Source of the DNA: Mycobacterium lacus
GTDB lineage: Bacteria > Actinomycetota > Actinomycetes > Mycobacteriales > Mycobacteriaceae
Reading direction: 5' to 3'
DNA: 64,000 bases
Assembly (NCBI RefSeq): GCF_010731535.1
Contig: NZ_AP022581.1
Coordinates: forward strand, 1,249,952-1,313,951
Each line of letters opens with the position of its first letter. The first letter of the stretch is position 1. Made by a program: the position numbers and the translations under genes. Under the pieces are notes generated by a model. The model worked only from the letters and a program-made list of their open reading frames with translations, was not told where the DNA came from and searched no databases. This document shows positions 22,360 to 31,568 of the stretch, piece by piece.

Positions 22360-22584
22360 ATGCGCACCACTTTGCAAATTGATGACGATGTCCTCGAAGA
22401 TGCGCGTGACATCGCACGGGCGGAGGGCCGGTCGGTCGGCGCGGTGATTTCTGAGCTGGCGCGTAGGTCGCTGCGGCCGGTCGGAATGGTCGAGATCGAC
22501 GGGTTTCCGGTCTTCGACGTTCCATCGGATGCACCGGTCATCACCGACGAAGATGTCGCCCGCGCACTCGAGGAAGATGTGTGA
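22360..22584 (+). CDS. vapB39: VapB antitoxin, VapB39-like
   Basis: A 74-residue ribbon-helix-helix antitoxin starting MRTTLQIDDDVLEDARDIAR at ATG 22360. Two in-frame or nearby ATGs upstream are ignored because M-R-T-T is the family start. The C-terminal VITDEDVARALEEDV is the toxin-embracing tail. Its stop overlaps the vapC GTG. Position after the decarboxylase and length agree with Rv2530A; the symbol rests on that synteny. Confidence 0.85.
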   Translation: MRTTLQIDDDVLEDARDIARAEGRSVGAVISELARRSLRPVGMVEIDGFPVFDVPSDAPVITDEDVARALEEDV

Positions 22585-23000
22585 CCGCACTGCTCGACGT
22601 GAATGTGCTGATCGCGTTGAGCTGGCGCAACCACGCTCACCACGTGGCGGCGCGGGAATGGTTCACGCGGTCTTCGTCGAGTGGATGGGCCACAACGCCG
22701 ATCACCGAACTGGGATTCGTTCGCATTTCGAGCAATCGCAGGCTGATGCAGGTGTCGACGACACCGGCGACCGCTATCGCACAACTGGAGGCGCTGAGGA
22801 GGCTTCCGGGCCACGCGTTTTGGCCCGACGACGTGCCGTTGGTGGTGGGCGAGGGTGGCGATCGCGCGGCTGTTTCGACTCACCGTATTGTTACGGACCG
22901 TCATCTGATTGCATTGGCCGCAAGATACGGTGGCCGGCTGCTTACTTTCGACGCGGTCCTGGCCGATGCGGCACCGGCCGGGCTCGTTGAGCTGCTGTAG
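22581..23000 (+). CDS. vapC39: VapC toxin (PIN RNase), VapC39-like
   Basis: A 139-residue PIN-domain ribonuclease. The first acidic residue is in TALLDVNVLIAL (Asp6), a Glu lies in TTPITELGFVR, and Asp residues lie in IVTDRHLIALA and LLTFDAVLAD. Start GTG 22581 overlaps vapB (GTGA). The length equals that of Rv2530c. No lesion is seen, so this pair looks functional. Confidence 0.88.
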   Translation: MTALLDVNVLIALSWRNHAHHVAAREWFTRSSSSGWATTPITELGFVRISSNRRLMQVSTTPATAIAQLEALRRLPGHAFWPDDVPLVVGEGGDRAAVSTHRIVTDRHLIALAARYGGRLLTFDAVLADAAPAGLVELL

Positions 23001-23401
23001 CTCAACATTGATGCGCATCGTGCGCACCCGACCGAACACCGGCAACCCTTACCGTTAGACGTATCGGAAAGCGTTGCGGCGGTATCGTTGTCGACGTATG
23101 CCGGGCGTTGGCTCGCTGGCTACCGCGCCGCGGCCCGGCCTTAAGCGCAGACATCAAATCGCATTGTCGAGCGATGCATTGTAAACGTCCAAGGCGATAT
23201 CGTGAATGAGCAAACGAGATGCAGGGGCGGCATAAGGCTCGGTTGATTCTCGGTACTCGCGGAATAACCGAAACAATCAACGCGGCAATGGCAGCCGTTG
23301 TAAGGCCGTTGTAAGGCGGGCAGCCTTGGAAGAATTTACTTTGCGCGATTTCGACGTCACCGACGCGGCAGGGCGCCGATCCGCTCGTCGCTGACTTCCC
23401 C
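23001..23401. other. 400-bp gap without a supported gene
   Basis: No convincing gene on either strand. It contains a perfect 11-bp tandem repeat, GCCGTTGTAAG at 23294-23304 and 23305-23315. The last 60 bp run into the upstream reading frame of the decayed vapC; a partner antitoxin is not recognisable. Confidence 0.5.
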
Positions 23402-23819
23402 CTCATTCAAGCTCACCTCGTCGATACGAGTGCCTGGAGCAAGTCCCGCAATGATGCGCGTCTCCTCGAGGTGTTCGACGAGTCGGCCCGCAGAGGGCTC
23501 GTCGCCACCTGTGACGTCATATGTCTCGAGTTGCTCCGGAGTGCGCGTAACCGCGATCGCGTCATCCTGCAGTCACGCCACCTCGGCAGCTGCTCCAGTG
23601 CCCGATCGGCCGCCGCGTGCTGGCTCGGGCGCGCGAAGTGCAGGTCGAACTGGCGGCGGCCGGCCACCACCTCGGTGTCAAGCCGGTCGACCTTGTGATC
23701 GCGGCCGCCGCCGAGGCGCCCAGTTGCCGATCCTGCACGACGACCACGACTATGGCATCATCGCGTCGATCACGGGTCAGCCGTCGCGGTGGCTCGCGCC
23801 GCCCGGCTCCCTGCGTTAG
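23402..23819 (+). pseudogene. Decayed VapC-family PIN toxin
   Basis: The opening LVDTSAWSKSRNDARLLEVFDE (23417 onward) is a typical VapC N-terminus with its first catalytic Asp. The frame shifts near 23585, after VILQSRHL, into a second piece (MLARAREVQVELAAAGHHLGVKP, then DLVIAAAAE). It shifts again near 23725 into a third (LPILHDDHDYGIIASITGQ) that ends at 23819. The three pieces align as one 130-140 residue toxin, so two indels have killed it. No start codon or vapB partner is clear upstream. Confidence 0.75.
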
Positions 23820-23850
23820 GGACCTCTCAACGACCGCGAGGTGCGGTTAG

Positions 23851-24798
23851 TCACCGGTGATGCGCGGCCCGCCAGGCCTGCAGAATCTCCGGGCGCAGCC
23901 GCCCGCGGTCGGACACCGGCAGGCCTACTGTTTTCGCCCACGCGCGCAGCTCGGCGCTGTTGGGCTCGGCTTGCGGAGCCGACTCGAAAACCGTTGCGGC
24001 GTCGTCGTTGTCAACGGACCACGCGTGCGCCGCGGCGAGGTAGCGGTAGGTGTACTCCTGGGCCAGCTTGCGGGTCTGGCAAAAGACAATCGGCACGCTG
24101 GGAAAGCTGATCTGTAATTCGGCCAGTCCATCGGCCACTGCTGCCGGCCGGGCGTAGGTAAGCGCGAAGATCTCCGAATAGCGGTCCTCGACGACGACGG
24201 CGGCCCGCGGCAGCGCGGCGAGCTCGGTGAGTTGGTACTTCAGCCGGCCGGTCAGCACACCGGAGGCCAAGTCCGACAGCGCCTTTCGCTCGACCGCTGC
24301 GACGAGTTGCCCAGCTACTTTCAGCCCGTAGTCACCACAGGGGAGTGCTTCACGCGTTGTCGTCGCGGGCTTGTCGGCGAAGGTGTACGGGTAGCGTTCG
24401 TGGGCGTCGACGACGATGTCGAGCTCAGGGATGCCGGCGGCTCGAGCGGTGGGGGTCCGCACACCGGGCCGGGACTGCCTTCGCGTTTTGGGGCTCTGCC
24501 AGAACACCACCTGGCGGCCGCGGGCCATGGTGTGCACCAGTTGCGATCGGTTCTCTCGGGAGCGCGCGGCGACCACGTCGATAGCCGCGCCCCGGCGGCT
24601 GCAGCTGCGCAGCTCGACCCGGTCGACCAGGACGGGGTCGGCGGGCCACTCGGCGATGTCGAGCCGGTGGCAGTACAACGCCTTGGTTCGCGGCCATACG
24701 TCCGACGTGGCGAACACCAGCCCGGCACCCACCGGCACCCGGATCAGGTAGGGCAGTCGCGAGCCTTCGTCGGGGTTGGCGGCGACGAGCAGCTCCAC
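23851..24798 (-). CDS. ERCC4-type nuclease fused to an Lsr2-like DNA-binding domain
   Basis: A 315-residue protein from GTG 24798 (an in-frame GTG at 24828 is an alternative). Residues about 125-250 form an ERCC4/XPF-like nuclease domain: VVDAHER near 129-135, PCGDYGL near 153-159 and the catalytic VERKALSDL at 169-177. Residues 279-312 closely resemble the C-terminal DNA-binding domain of Lsr2 (SAELRAWAKTVG, then VSDRGR at 295-300, whose RGR is the AT-hook-like motif that enters the minor groove of AT-rich DNA). Residues 1-120 form a less clear N-terminal domain. It faces the AbrB-VapC pair and sits among toxin and restriction genes. The fusion suggests a nuclease aimed at AT-rich or Lsr2-coated DNA; that is inference. 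Confidence 0.8.
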   Translation of the reverse strand: MELLVAANPDEGSRLPYLIRVPVGAGLVFATSDVWPRTKALYCHRLDIAEWPADPVLVDRVELRSCSRRGAAIDVVAARSRENRSQLVHTMARGRQVVFWQSPKTRRQSRPGVRTPTARAAGIPELDIVVDAHERYPYTFADKPATTTREALPCGDYGLKVAGQLVAAVERKALSDLASGVLTGRLKYQLTELAALPRAAVVVEDRYSEIFALTYARPAAVADGLAELQISFPSVPIVFCQTRKLAQEYTYRYLAAAHAWSVDNDDAATVFESAPQAEPNSAELRAWAKTVGLPVSDRGRLRPEILQAWRAAHHR

Positions 24799-24885
24799 AG
24801 CTTGTGAGGGTACGGGTGCAGCAGGCACTCGGGCCAACGTATCGCCGGAGGTATCCTTGCTTTTTTCTGAAAGTAAGGCGCCCCG

Positions 24886-25134
24886 ATGGATGCTGCGGCC
24901 AAGATGACGTCGAAAGGGCAGGTGACGGTCCCCAAAGCGGTGCGTGATGCGCTTGGGTTGACGGAGGGGGATCAGGTCGTCTTCCGGATCGCGGGCAACC
25001 GAGCGGTGCTTGCCCGCACACCGGACTTCCTCGCCCTGGCCGGCACGATCCGCATACCGGCGGCCAAACGCAATGTCGCCTGGGACGAGGTGATCCGCCG
25101 CACCAGGACGAATCGGGCTGCGGGTCGGCGTTGA
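24886..25134 (+). CDS. AbrB/MazE-type antitoxin
   Basis: An 82-residue protein whose N-terminus KMTSKGQVTVPKAVRDALGL is the swapped-hairpin AbrB DNA-binding motif. It has a basic C-terminus. The stop overlaps the TTG start of the next gene, a PIN toxin, so it is the antitoxin of a VapBC pair in which VapB is of AbrB type. It diverges from the ERCC4-Lsr2 gene across an 87-bp gap that probably holds both promoters and an antitoxin operator. Confidence 0.85.
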   Translation: MDAAAKMTSKGQVTVPKAVRDALGLTEGDQVVFRIAGNRAVLARTPDFLALAGTIRIPAAKRNVAWDEVIRRTRTNRAAGRR

Positions 25135-25532
25135 GCGCGTTCGTCGACACGAACGTCCTCGTCCGACACCTGACGGGCCACCCGCCGGAGATGGCCGCAC
25201 GCGCGACTGCCTACCTCGAAGCCGAGCCTGAGTTACTCCTGACCGACCTGGTCGTCGCCGAAACGGTGTACGCGTTGGAATCGTTCTACGAAACGCCCCG
25301 CGACCAGATTGCTCAAGCGATGCGGTCGCTCGTCGGCTTCGACTCGATGCTCTGCGTGGACTCGGCCCTTCTCCTGCGCACGATCGAGGTCTACGAGAGC
25401 GAACGGATCGCCTTCGCGGAGGCGTACCTCGTCGCCTGCGCCGAGAGCACCGGGATTGGCAAGGTCGCGTCCTTCGACCGGTCCATCGACCGGATGACCA
25501 CGATCGAGAGGATTGAGCCACCAGCGGTGTGA
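25131..25532 (+). CDS. VapC toxin (PIN RNase)
   Basis: A 133-residue PIN-domain protein: SAFVDTNVLVRHL (first Asp), LTDLVVAETVYAL (Glu), IAFAEAYLVACAE and VASFDRSIDRM (acidic residues). The TTG at 25131 overlaps the antitoxin stop and gives MSAFVDTN, the only sensible start. The frame is intact, so the pair looks functional. Confidence 0.85.
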   Translation: MSAFVDTNVLVRHLTGHPPEMAARATAYLEAEPELLLTDLVVAETVYALESFYETPRDQIAQAMRSLVGFDSMLCVDSALLLRTIEVYESERIAFAEAYLVACAESTGIGKVASFDRSIDRMTTIERIEPPAV

Positions 25533-25796
25533 TCCCGAAGTTGCTTGCTGGACCCGCGAGTTTGCTCGTGGCCGGACCTGCAGCAGTTGGTGCGCGGCGG
25601 CTCCACACGGAGCGCGGCGAATAAGCCTGGTAAGCCCCGACCCGCCATTTACGCTTATCGGCTGCGAGCAACGACCCGAAAGACCGACGTGCCGCCGAGC
25701 AGTGCGCACGTGTGCTGATCGACCATCAGCTCGCCGATGCCGGATTGTTGGTCCAGGACAACAAGCAGCTCATCTAGTTTGCGGGAGTGGCCTGTC

Positions 25797-26717
25797 ATGA
25801 CGATCCCTGACTTCCAGACCCTGATGCGGCCCATTCTCGCGTATCTCGCTGACGGACAAGCCAAGTCGACCAAGGATGTCATCGCGGCCATGTCGGATGA
25901 GTTCGGTCTGTCGGATGACGAGCGGGCCCAGATGTTGCCGAGCGGCCGCCAGAAGACGATGTACGACAGAGTGAACTGGTCGCTCACCCACATGTCACAA
26001 GCAGGGCTGCTCGACCGCCCCACCCGCGGCCACGTCCAACTCAGTGACGCGGGCCGTCAAGTCCTGAACTCGCATCCCGATCGCGTCGACGTGAAGATCT
26101 TGCGGGAGTTCCCGTCGTACATCGCTTTTCGCGAGCGAATGAATGCCAAACAGTCAACCGAGGCGGCACACAAGAACCGTCTCGCGGGAGAGGAGCAAGT
26201 CTCGCCGGAGGATCTCATCGACGCCGCACTCGCTGAGAACCGGGCAGCAGTTGAGGGCGAAATCCTTAAGAAGGCACTCGCGCTGTCGCCCACCGGATTT
26301 GAAGACCTGGTGATCAGGCTCCTGGAGGCGATGGGCTACGGGCGAGCCGGTGCGGCCGAACGGACGAGCGCTTCCGGCGATGCCGGCGTCGACGGAATCA
26401 TCAGCCAGGACCCGCTCGGGCTCGATCGCATCTACGTGCAGGCGAAGCGGTATGCGGTTGACCAAACGATTGGCCGTCCGAAGATCCATGAGTTCGCCGG
26501 TGCCCTGCTAGGCAAGCAGGGCGATCGAGGCGTCTACATCACCACGTCATCGTTCTCCCGCGGCGCCCGCGAGGAGGCGGAGCGGATCAACGCCCGGATC
26601 GAGCTCATCGACGGCGGGCGGCTGGCCGAGCTGTTGGTGCGGTATGGGGTTGGTGTTCAGACTGTGCAAAAGGTCGAACTCTTGCGACTCGACGAAGACT
26701 TCTTCGACGGCCTGTGA
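25797..26717 (+). CDS. mrr: Mrr-type restriction endonuclease
   Basis: A 306-residue type IV restriction enzyme of the Mrr family, which cuts modified DNA. Residues 1-95 form a winged-helix Mrr_N-like DNA-binding domain. The C-terminal PD-(D/E)XK nuclease core starts near 165: GDAGVDGII (194-202, Asp199) and IYVQAKRY (Gln215, Lys217), the Mrr-type D...QxK signature. ATG 25797 gives MTIPDFQTLM. Length and neighbourhood match Rv2528c. The 264-bp region before it has no gene and should hold its promoter. Confidence 0.93.
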   Translation: MTIPDFQTLMRPILAYLADGQAKSTKDVIAAMSDEFGLSDDERAQMLPSGRQKTMYDRVNWSLTHMSQAGLLDRPTRGHVQLSDAGRQVLNSHPDRVDVKILREFPSYIAFRERMNAKQSTEAAHKNRLAGEEQVSPEDLIDAALAENRAAVEGEILKKALALSPTGFEDLVIRLLEAMGYGRAGAAERTSASGDAGVDGIISQDPLGLDRIYVQAKRYAVDQTIGRPKIHEFAGALLGKQGDRGVYITTSSFSRGAREEAERINARIELIDGGRLAELLVRYGVGVQTVQKVELLRLDEDFFDGL

Positions 26718-26823
26718 GGAACGTCGTTGCGCGGTTACTAACACCCGCAGTTAGCTGACTGAGGTCGCAGCGGGCCAGAAGCTGGGATAGTGAGAAAGGG
26801 CGAAAGAGGAGGTGGACGAGAGG

Positions 26824-27679
26824 ATGGCGCACGAGTTCGAATTACGGCTGATCGGTAGCGATATGCCAGCCGGTGAAGTATCGCTCGCAACACTGGCCAA
26901 CCTCGTAGAGGGACTCCAAGAGTTGACCCTGCGAATCGGTCGTGACCTCCTAGCAAGTCCTGGCTCGGGTCGCACGGCCGAGGCGGTTACCTCCATCACT
27001 TCGATGCGACTGGTTGGTCTTGCGGCCGGCAGCACCCGATTGCAGTTCGCGCGCGGACCGGTTGACGAACTGGATCTCGACCTGACGGCGTCCGCTGAGA
27101 TCGATGCGAGATTTTGGGAGATCATCGACGGCGTCGCAGCCAACATCCGCCCACCCTGGATGACGGACCTGATCGCGGAGAGCACGAGGAAGGTCGTCGC
27201 CGCCCTGCTGAGTTCGGCGCCCGCGGTGGAGCTGACCAGACGTGGTCGACAGCCCGTCACGATTGCCACGGCGAAGTTGCGTGCCGAGGTCTGGCAACCT
27301 GCCGCCACCGACATCACCGCAGCCGATGTGGTGGTAACCGGGAGGTTGGAGGCTGTCGATCTCAGGAGCGGTCGTTTCCGTGTCGTCGACGATGTCGGGC
27401 ATCGGTTCAATCTTGATCACGTGCCAGAACCCGCGGGGGTTGCACATTTGATCAATCACAGAGTGCGAGCGGCGGGTGCCGGTCGGTCGGACCCGAAAGG
27501 GCAGCTGAAAGGCCTCGAGGCGCCGTCCATCGAGGCACAAGAGCTGCCCGCATCCTGGCTGACCCCCACAACAGCTGACCTCGGCGCCGAACTGGCCAAG
27601 GCAGGCCCCGAGTCTCGGTGGCGGCGCCGACCTCACCGACGACGAGTTCGACGATTTCATGGCGACCATCAAAGGCTAG
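26824..27679 (+). pseudogene. Conserved hypothetical protein, C-terminal frameshift
   Basis: From ATG 26824, with AGAGGAGG upstream, the frame encodes about 260 residues starting MAHEFELRLIGSDMPAGEV, a predicted alpha/beta protein with no family I can name. Near 27610-27616 the sequence continues sensibly only in the next frame, as LGGGADLTDDEFDDFMATIKG with a stop at 27679, an acidic tail like those of antitoxins. The frame as it stands instead runs on with Arg-rich, out-of-frame-like residues to 27753. One extra base (or two missing) explains it. It follows mrr by about 100 bp and precedes a possible PIN-gene stump (LALLDTDLL, 27697-27726). Confidence 0.65.
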
Positions 27680-27760
27680 GAATTGGGAGCACGGACGGAC
27701 CTGGCGCTTCTGGACACCGACCTGTTGCGGGCTCCGCGCGGCCTCGATCATGATGGGCGA

Positions 27761-28198
27761 GTGAGTAAGGTAACCCTAACCACGGAGCTGCCCATCTCGG
27801 CGCAGGCGGCGTGCGCGTTGGCGCGCAAGCCGGACGTGCTGAAATACCTCCTTTCGCCGGTCATCCAAATGCGAAGCCTCAACTTCCCCGATCACATCGA
27901 TGTCGGCACGCAAGGTTCGACCCGACTGTGGTGGTTCGGGTTCGTCCCCGCCTGGAAACATCATTTGACCGTGAAGGAGCTGGACGACACCGAGATCTAC
28001 ACAAACGAACACGGGGGACCGGTCCGCACCTGGAACCACCGGCTGACGTTCACCCCCATCGATGAGCACAGCTGTCGGTACACCGACGAGGTGGAAACCG
28101 ACGACGGGTTGCGGGGTTTGCCAACGCGCGCCTTCATCCGGCTGATGTTTCGGCATCGCCATCGCCGGTGGCGCACCCTGGCTCGGCTGGTTGCCTGA
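27761..28198 (+). CDS. SRPBCC-superfamily (START-like) protein
   Basis: A 145-residue protein from GTG 27761: MSKVTLTTELPISAQAACALA, then LKYLLSPVIQM, an aromatic strand TRLWWFGFVPAWKHHLT and RTWNHRLTFTPIDEHSCRYTDEVE. The pattern of a long C-terminal helix and WNH...RYTDEVE strands is typical of SRPBCC ligand-binding proteins. Ligand unknown. An upstream in-frame TTG at 27683 would add residues that look like a truncated PIN gene, so GTG 27761 is preferred. Confidence 0.75.
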   Translation: MSKVTLTTELPISAQAACALARKPDVLKYLLSPVIQMRSLNFPDHIDVGTQGSTRLWWFGFVPAWKHHLTVKELDDTEIYTNEHGGPVRTWNHRLTFTPIDEHSCRYTDEVETDDGLRGLPTRAFIRLMFRHRHRRWRTLARLVA

Positions 28199-28209
28199 CC
28201 GGGTGACCC

Positions 28210-29424
28210 CTACTCCCGGCGGGCGCTGGGACGCGAAGCCGGGTAGTCGGGCAGCTCGACGGCGTCGGCCGTGGTGAACCACTTCCGTTCGGCGAACGGC
28301 CGAAACGGCCAGCGCTGCATGTACTTCATCACCAGCGCGTTGACGCGGATGTCGGTGGCGGACTTGGGCAGATAGCCGTCGATGCCGTTGGGCAGCTTCT
28401 GGCAGCGGTCCACGTAGGGCCGCATCACCGTCTGGTAGCGGTCCAAAGCGGCCGCCGGCTGCCCCGCAGTCAACTCACCGGCCAACACGTAGGCGCCGAC
28501 CAGAGCCAGGCTGGTGCCCATGCCGCTGAGCGGGGACGCGCAGTAGCCGGCGTCCCCGACCAGCGTGACGCGCCCGGACGACCAGCCCTCCATGTGAACC
28601 TGGGTGAACGCGTCGAAGTAGAAGTCGTCGGCCTCGCGAGCGGTGGCGACCAGCGCATCGGAATGCCAACCGGCACCGGCGAATCGGGCGGCCAGCAGAT
28701 CGCGCTGGGCGTCGAGGTCACCGCGGTCGTAGCTCAGTGGTTCCGAGCGAAACGCCAATCCCGCCTTGGCGATCGCCGGGTCATGCGACGGGCGCATGGA
28801 CGCGTTCAGACCGCCGGGCGCCTGGTACATCAGATACCAGCCGTCCAGGCCGACGGTATCGGGCGCGCTGAACCAGGCGTTGTAGCCGCCCAGCGGCCGC
28901 ACGAAGCTCTCCTCGGGCCCGAAGACCAGCCGTCGCACGGTCGAATGCGGCCCGTCCGCGCCCACCACGAGATCGGCGCGCAACGCGGTGCCGTCGGACA
29001 ACGTCGCCACGACTTCGCCGTCTTCCTGCACCAGCTCCGTGATCCGAGTGCCGAACCGGTAGTCGGCGTCGGCGGCGCTCGCCTGGTACAGCACATCGGC
29101 CAGGTCGCCGCGCAGGATCTCCAGTCGGCTGACCACGCCGTTGCCGTGAAAGGCCGTAACCGGCATCTCGGCGCGACGCCGTCCGTCGGCGTCCACCCAG
29201 GCGATACCGCGCTGGTCCAGGCTCCGGTCACGCATCTGGTCCAGCAGCCCCATGCGCTCGACCACCGCCCGCCCCGCGCCCCGCAGGTCGACGGTCTGGC
29301 CGCCCGGGCGGATGCCGTCGGCGATCTCGACCACGACCACGTCGTGGCCGCTCCGGCTGAGCCAGTACGCGAGGGCGGGCCCCGCGATACCCGCGCCGCT
29401 GATCAGGACGATCGGTTTTGGCAT
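28210..29424 (-). CDS. FAD-dependent aromatic-ring-type monooxygenase
   Basis: A 404-residue flavoprotein of the group A (PHBH/UbiH-like) family. The N-terminal dinucleotide-binding motif is VLISGAGIAGPALAYWL with an acidic strand end at VVVEIADG. The DG motif is ADLVVGADGPHSTVR. The second FAD motif is RVTLVGDAGYCASPLSG with the GD pair. ATG 29424 is used; a longer frame upstream lacks a good start. It converges on the SRPBCC gene with only 11 bp between. Substrate unknown. Confidence 0.88.
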   Translation of the reverse strand: MPKPIVLISGAGIAGPALAYWLSRSGHDVVVVEIADGIRPGGQTVDLRGAGRAVVERMGLLDQMRDRSLDQRGIAWVDADGRRRAEMPVTAFHGNGVVSRLEILRGDLADVLYQASAADADYRFGTRITELVQEDGEVVATLSDGTALRADLVVGADGPHSTVRRLVFGPEESFVRPLGGYNAWFSAPDTVGLDGWYLMYQAPGGLNASMRPSHDPAIAKAGLAFRSEPLSYDRGDLDAQRDLLAARFAGAGWHSDALVATAREADDFYFDAFTQVHMEGWSSGRVTLVGDAGYCASPLSGMGTSLALVGAYVLAGELTAGQPAAALDRYQTVMRPYVDRCQKLPNGIDGYLPKSATDIRVNALVMKYMQRWPFRPFAERKWFTTADAVELPDYPASRPSARRE

Positions 29425-29600
29425 GCGCCCGAGCCTAGCGATCAGCTGAGCGGCCCGTCGTTTCCCGGGCGTCTGACGCACGAGTCTGCATCCAGGGTGC
29501 CCAAACTGCATCCACGGCGCCGCGATATCGCGACTCGTCGCGCTCAGCGCAGAATGAACACCTCACCCGGGGTCGGGCACCGCCGGACCCCGGCACGCTC

Positions 29601-31568
29601 CTAGGTGAGGAATGGGTTGAATACCGGCGGGATGATTTGGTTGCCGGTCACGCCGGTGAGCCGGATCCAGATCTGCGCGGGGATATTGACCGCCTGGTAG
29701 ACGCCGGCGCCGATCCACGAGACCGGTACCTGTAAGAAGCTGGGCACCGCATCGACGATGCCGTTCACCTGCTCGTACACCAGGTAGGGAATCGTGGCCG
29801 CGATCGTGCGCGACACCAGCCTCGCGTTGGTCACGGGATCGGGATAACCCTGTGCGGCGAAATCGGCGCTGAGCACAGTGAACAGGTTGGCGCCGGGATC
29901 AACGTAGGTGCTGTTGAAGCTGGGGTCCGTCAGGGGCGCACCCTGCATATACGGCATCGGCGGAATACCGAATTGATCCATAATTGTTGGCGTCGTACTG
30001 ACGATTTGCCATGAGTTGTTGATATACCCATCTCTCGCATCGTTGTAGGCCTGATCGAAGATGAGGAATGTCGCTGTCTCACGGGGTGATTGGAAGCCGT
30101 GACCGCGGCCGAACTCGTTGGGCCCGATTTCACCATGGTCGGTGACCACGAGCGTGGAAAATTGCTCGCCGGGGTGCATGGTCTCCCAGTCGTATACCGC
30201 TCCCAACAGGCCGCCACCGCCTGCGGTCTGGGAACCAAGGTTATAGTCCATGTTCCGAATGGCCAGCTGCACCTGCGGCGAATCGCCGCCGTACATGTGC
30301 GCGTTGTTATCGACACCCACGAAGTACGAGAAGATGAGGTTGCCTTTGTTTGGATCGGCGGCCAGAATCGCGGCCTGAGACTTCTGCCCGACCAGGTTCT
30401 GTGTCGCTATCCAGTTCGTGTCGCCGGCGACCTGCGGAACGAATTCGATGTGGTCGGCGGGGTTCGAGCCGGCGCCGGCGATTTGGGTTATGACTTGCCA
30501 GTTAGCGATGACCGTGGTGTCGACTTGGTCGCCATAGGTGTTCTCGAGGAAGTTGTACACGGTCGGCCATGTGTCGTACGTCCAGGGGGTGAAGACGTTG
30601 TTGGTCACGCCAGCCGTCTCGCTCCACACTCCGGTCTGCATGGTCGTCCACGAGGGGTTGGAGATGGTGGTGTGCCCGACGATGGTGGACGCGGAGGTGA
30701 CGCTTTGCTGCATCAGCGCGTGGAAGTTCGGGGTGCCAAGCGGGTCGGCCAGGATTTTGCTCAGATTCGTGCCGTCCGTGCCGATCAACAGGAAATTCGC
30801 GTCTGGTGCAGCCATGAACAGCGCGAGCGCCTGTTGTTGAGACAGGTACAGCACGTTTTCGTGGCCCCCCGGGGCGCCGGTGGCGCCCGGGCTGCCGAAC
30901 ACGGACAAGGCCCGACCGCCGAACCCACCGGTCCCGCCGGCGATGGTTCCTGTGCCGACCCCTCCCACACCGCCGGCCCCGCCATTGCCCAGCAACCACC
31001 CGCCCGTGCCGCCGGTGCCGCCGGCCCCGCCTCCGATGCCGCCGGCGCCGCCGACTCCACCGTTACCGATCAACCCGGCATTGCCGCCGGGCCCTCCCGT
31101 CCGGCCCGGCGCACCCGACCCACCCGCGCCGCCATTGCCCCACAGGATCCCGCCGGCCCCACCGGCTTGCCCGGTGCCGGGCGTCCCGTTGGTCCCGTCG
31201 CCGATCAACGGACGCCCCAGCACGAGGTTCGTGGGCGCATTGATCACACCCAGAACGTTCTCGGCGAGGGTCTGCAGCGGGCTGGCATTGGCCGCCTCCG
31301 CGGCCGCATACGCCCCGCTGGCGGCACTCAGTGCCTGCACAAATTGCTCATGAAACACCGCCGCCCGCGCACCGATCGCCTGGTATTCCTGGGCGTGGCC
31401 GGAAAACAGCGATGCAATCGCCGCCGATACTTCGTCACCAGCGGCAGCCATCAGCGTGCTGGTGGGAGCCAACGCCACCAGGTTCGCCGCCCTGATCGAC
31501 GAGCCGATATCCGCCACATGTGCCGCTGCTGTCGTCACTACGTCCGGCGTGGCGATTAGATACGACAT
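29601..31568 (-). CDS. PE_PGRS protein with C-terminal phosphodiesterase/alkaline-phosphatase-like domain
   Basis: 655 residues from ATG 31568 after GGAGG-like bases. Residues 1-98 are a PE domain ([40 protein letters not shown]) followed by a linker [17 protein letters not shown]. Residues about 130-235 are Gly-rich PGRS. Residues about 240-655 resemble the type I phosphodiesterase/nucleotide pyrophosphatase branch of the alkaline phosphatase fold: metal Asp in GTDGTN (263-268), possible nucleophile Thr or Ser in that loop or in [11 protein letters not shown] (303-313), VGVDNNAH (417-424), VVTDHG (474-479) and GHGF (489-492). Probably exported through ESX-5 and acting at the cell surface. 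Substrate unknown. Confidence 0.85.
   Translation of the reverse strand: MSYLIATPDVVTTAAAHVADIGSSIRAANLVALAPTSTLMAAAGDEVSAAIASLFSGHAQEYQAIGARAAVFHEQFVQALSAASGAYAAAEAANASPLQTLAENVLGVINAPTNLVLGRPLIGDGTNGTPGTGQAGGAGGILWGNGGAGGSGAPGRTGGPGGNAGLIGNGGVGGAGGIGGGAGGTGGTGGWLLGNGGAGGVGGVGTGTIAGGTGGFGGRALSVFGSPGATGAPGGHENVLYLSQQQALALFMAAPDANFLLIGTDGTNLSKILADPLGTPNFHALMQQSVTSASTIVGHTTISNPSWTTMQTGVWSETAGVTNNVFTPWTYDTWPTVYNFLENTYGDQVDTTVIANWQVITQIAGAGSNPADHIEFVPQVAGDTNWIATQNLVGQKSQAAILAADPNKGNLIFSYFVGVDNNAHMYGGDSPQVQLAIRNMDYNLGSQTAGGGGLLGAVYDWETMHPGEQFSTLVVTDHGEIGPNEFGRGHGFQSPRETATFLIFDQAYNDARDGYINNSWQIVSTTPTIMDQFGIPPMPYMQGAPLTDPSFNSTYVDPGANLFTVLSADFAAQGYPDPVTNARLVSRTIAATIPYLVYEQVNGIVDAVPSFLQVPVSWIGAGVYQAVNIPAQIWIRLTGVTGNQIIPPVFNPFLT

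Noticed and set aside
23002..23406. 134-codon minus-strand frame between vapC39 and the dead vapC
   Set aside because: No motif, odd composition and no ribosome-binding site; treated as intergenic.
24799..25671. N-terminal extension of the ERCC4-Lsr2 frame across the AbrB-VapC pair
   Set aside because: It overlaps two well-supported genes on the other strand; the GTG at 24798 begins the conserved protein.
30880..31353. Proline-rich plus-strand frame
   Set aside because: It is the antisense of the PGRS region of the PE_PGRS-phosphodiesterase gene.
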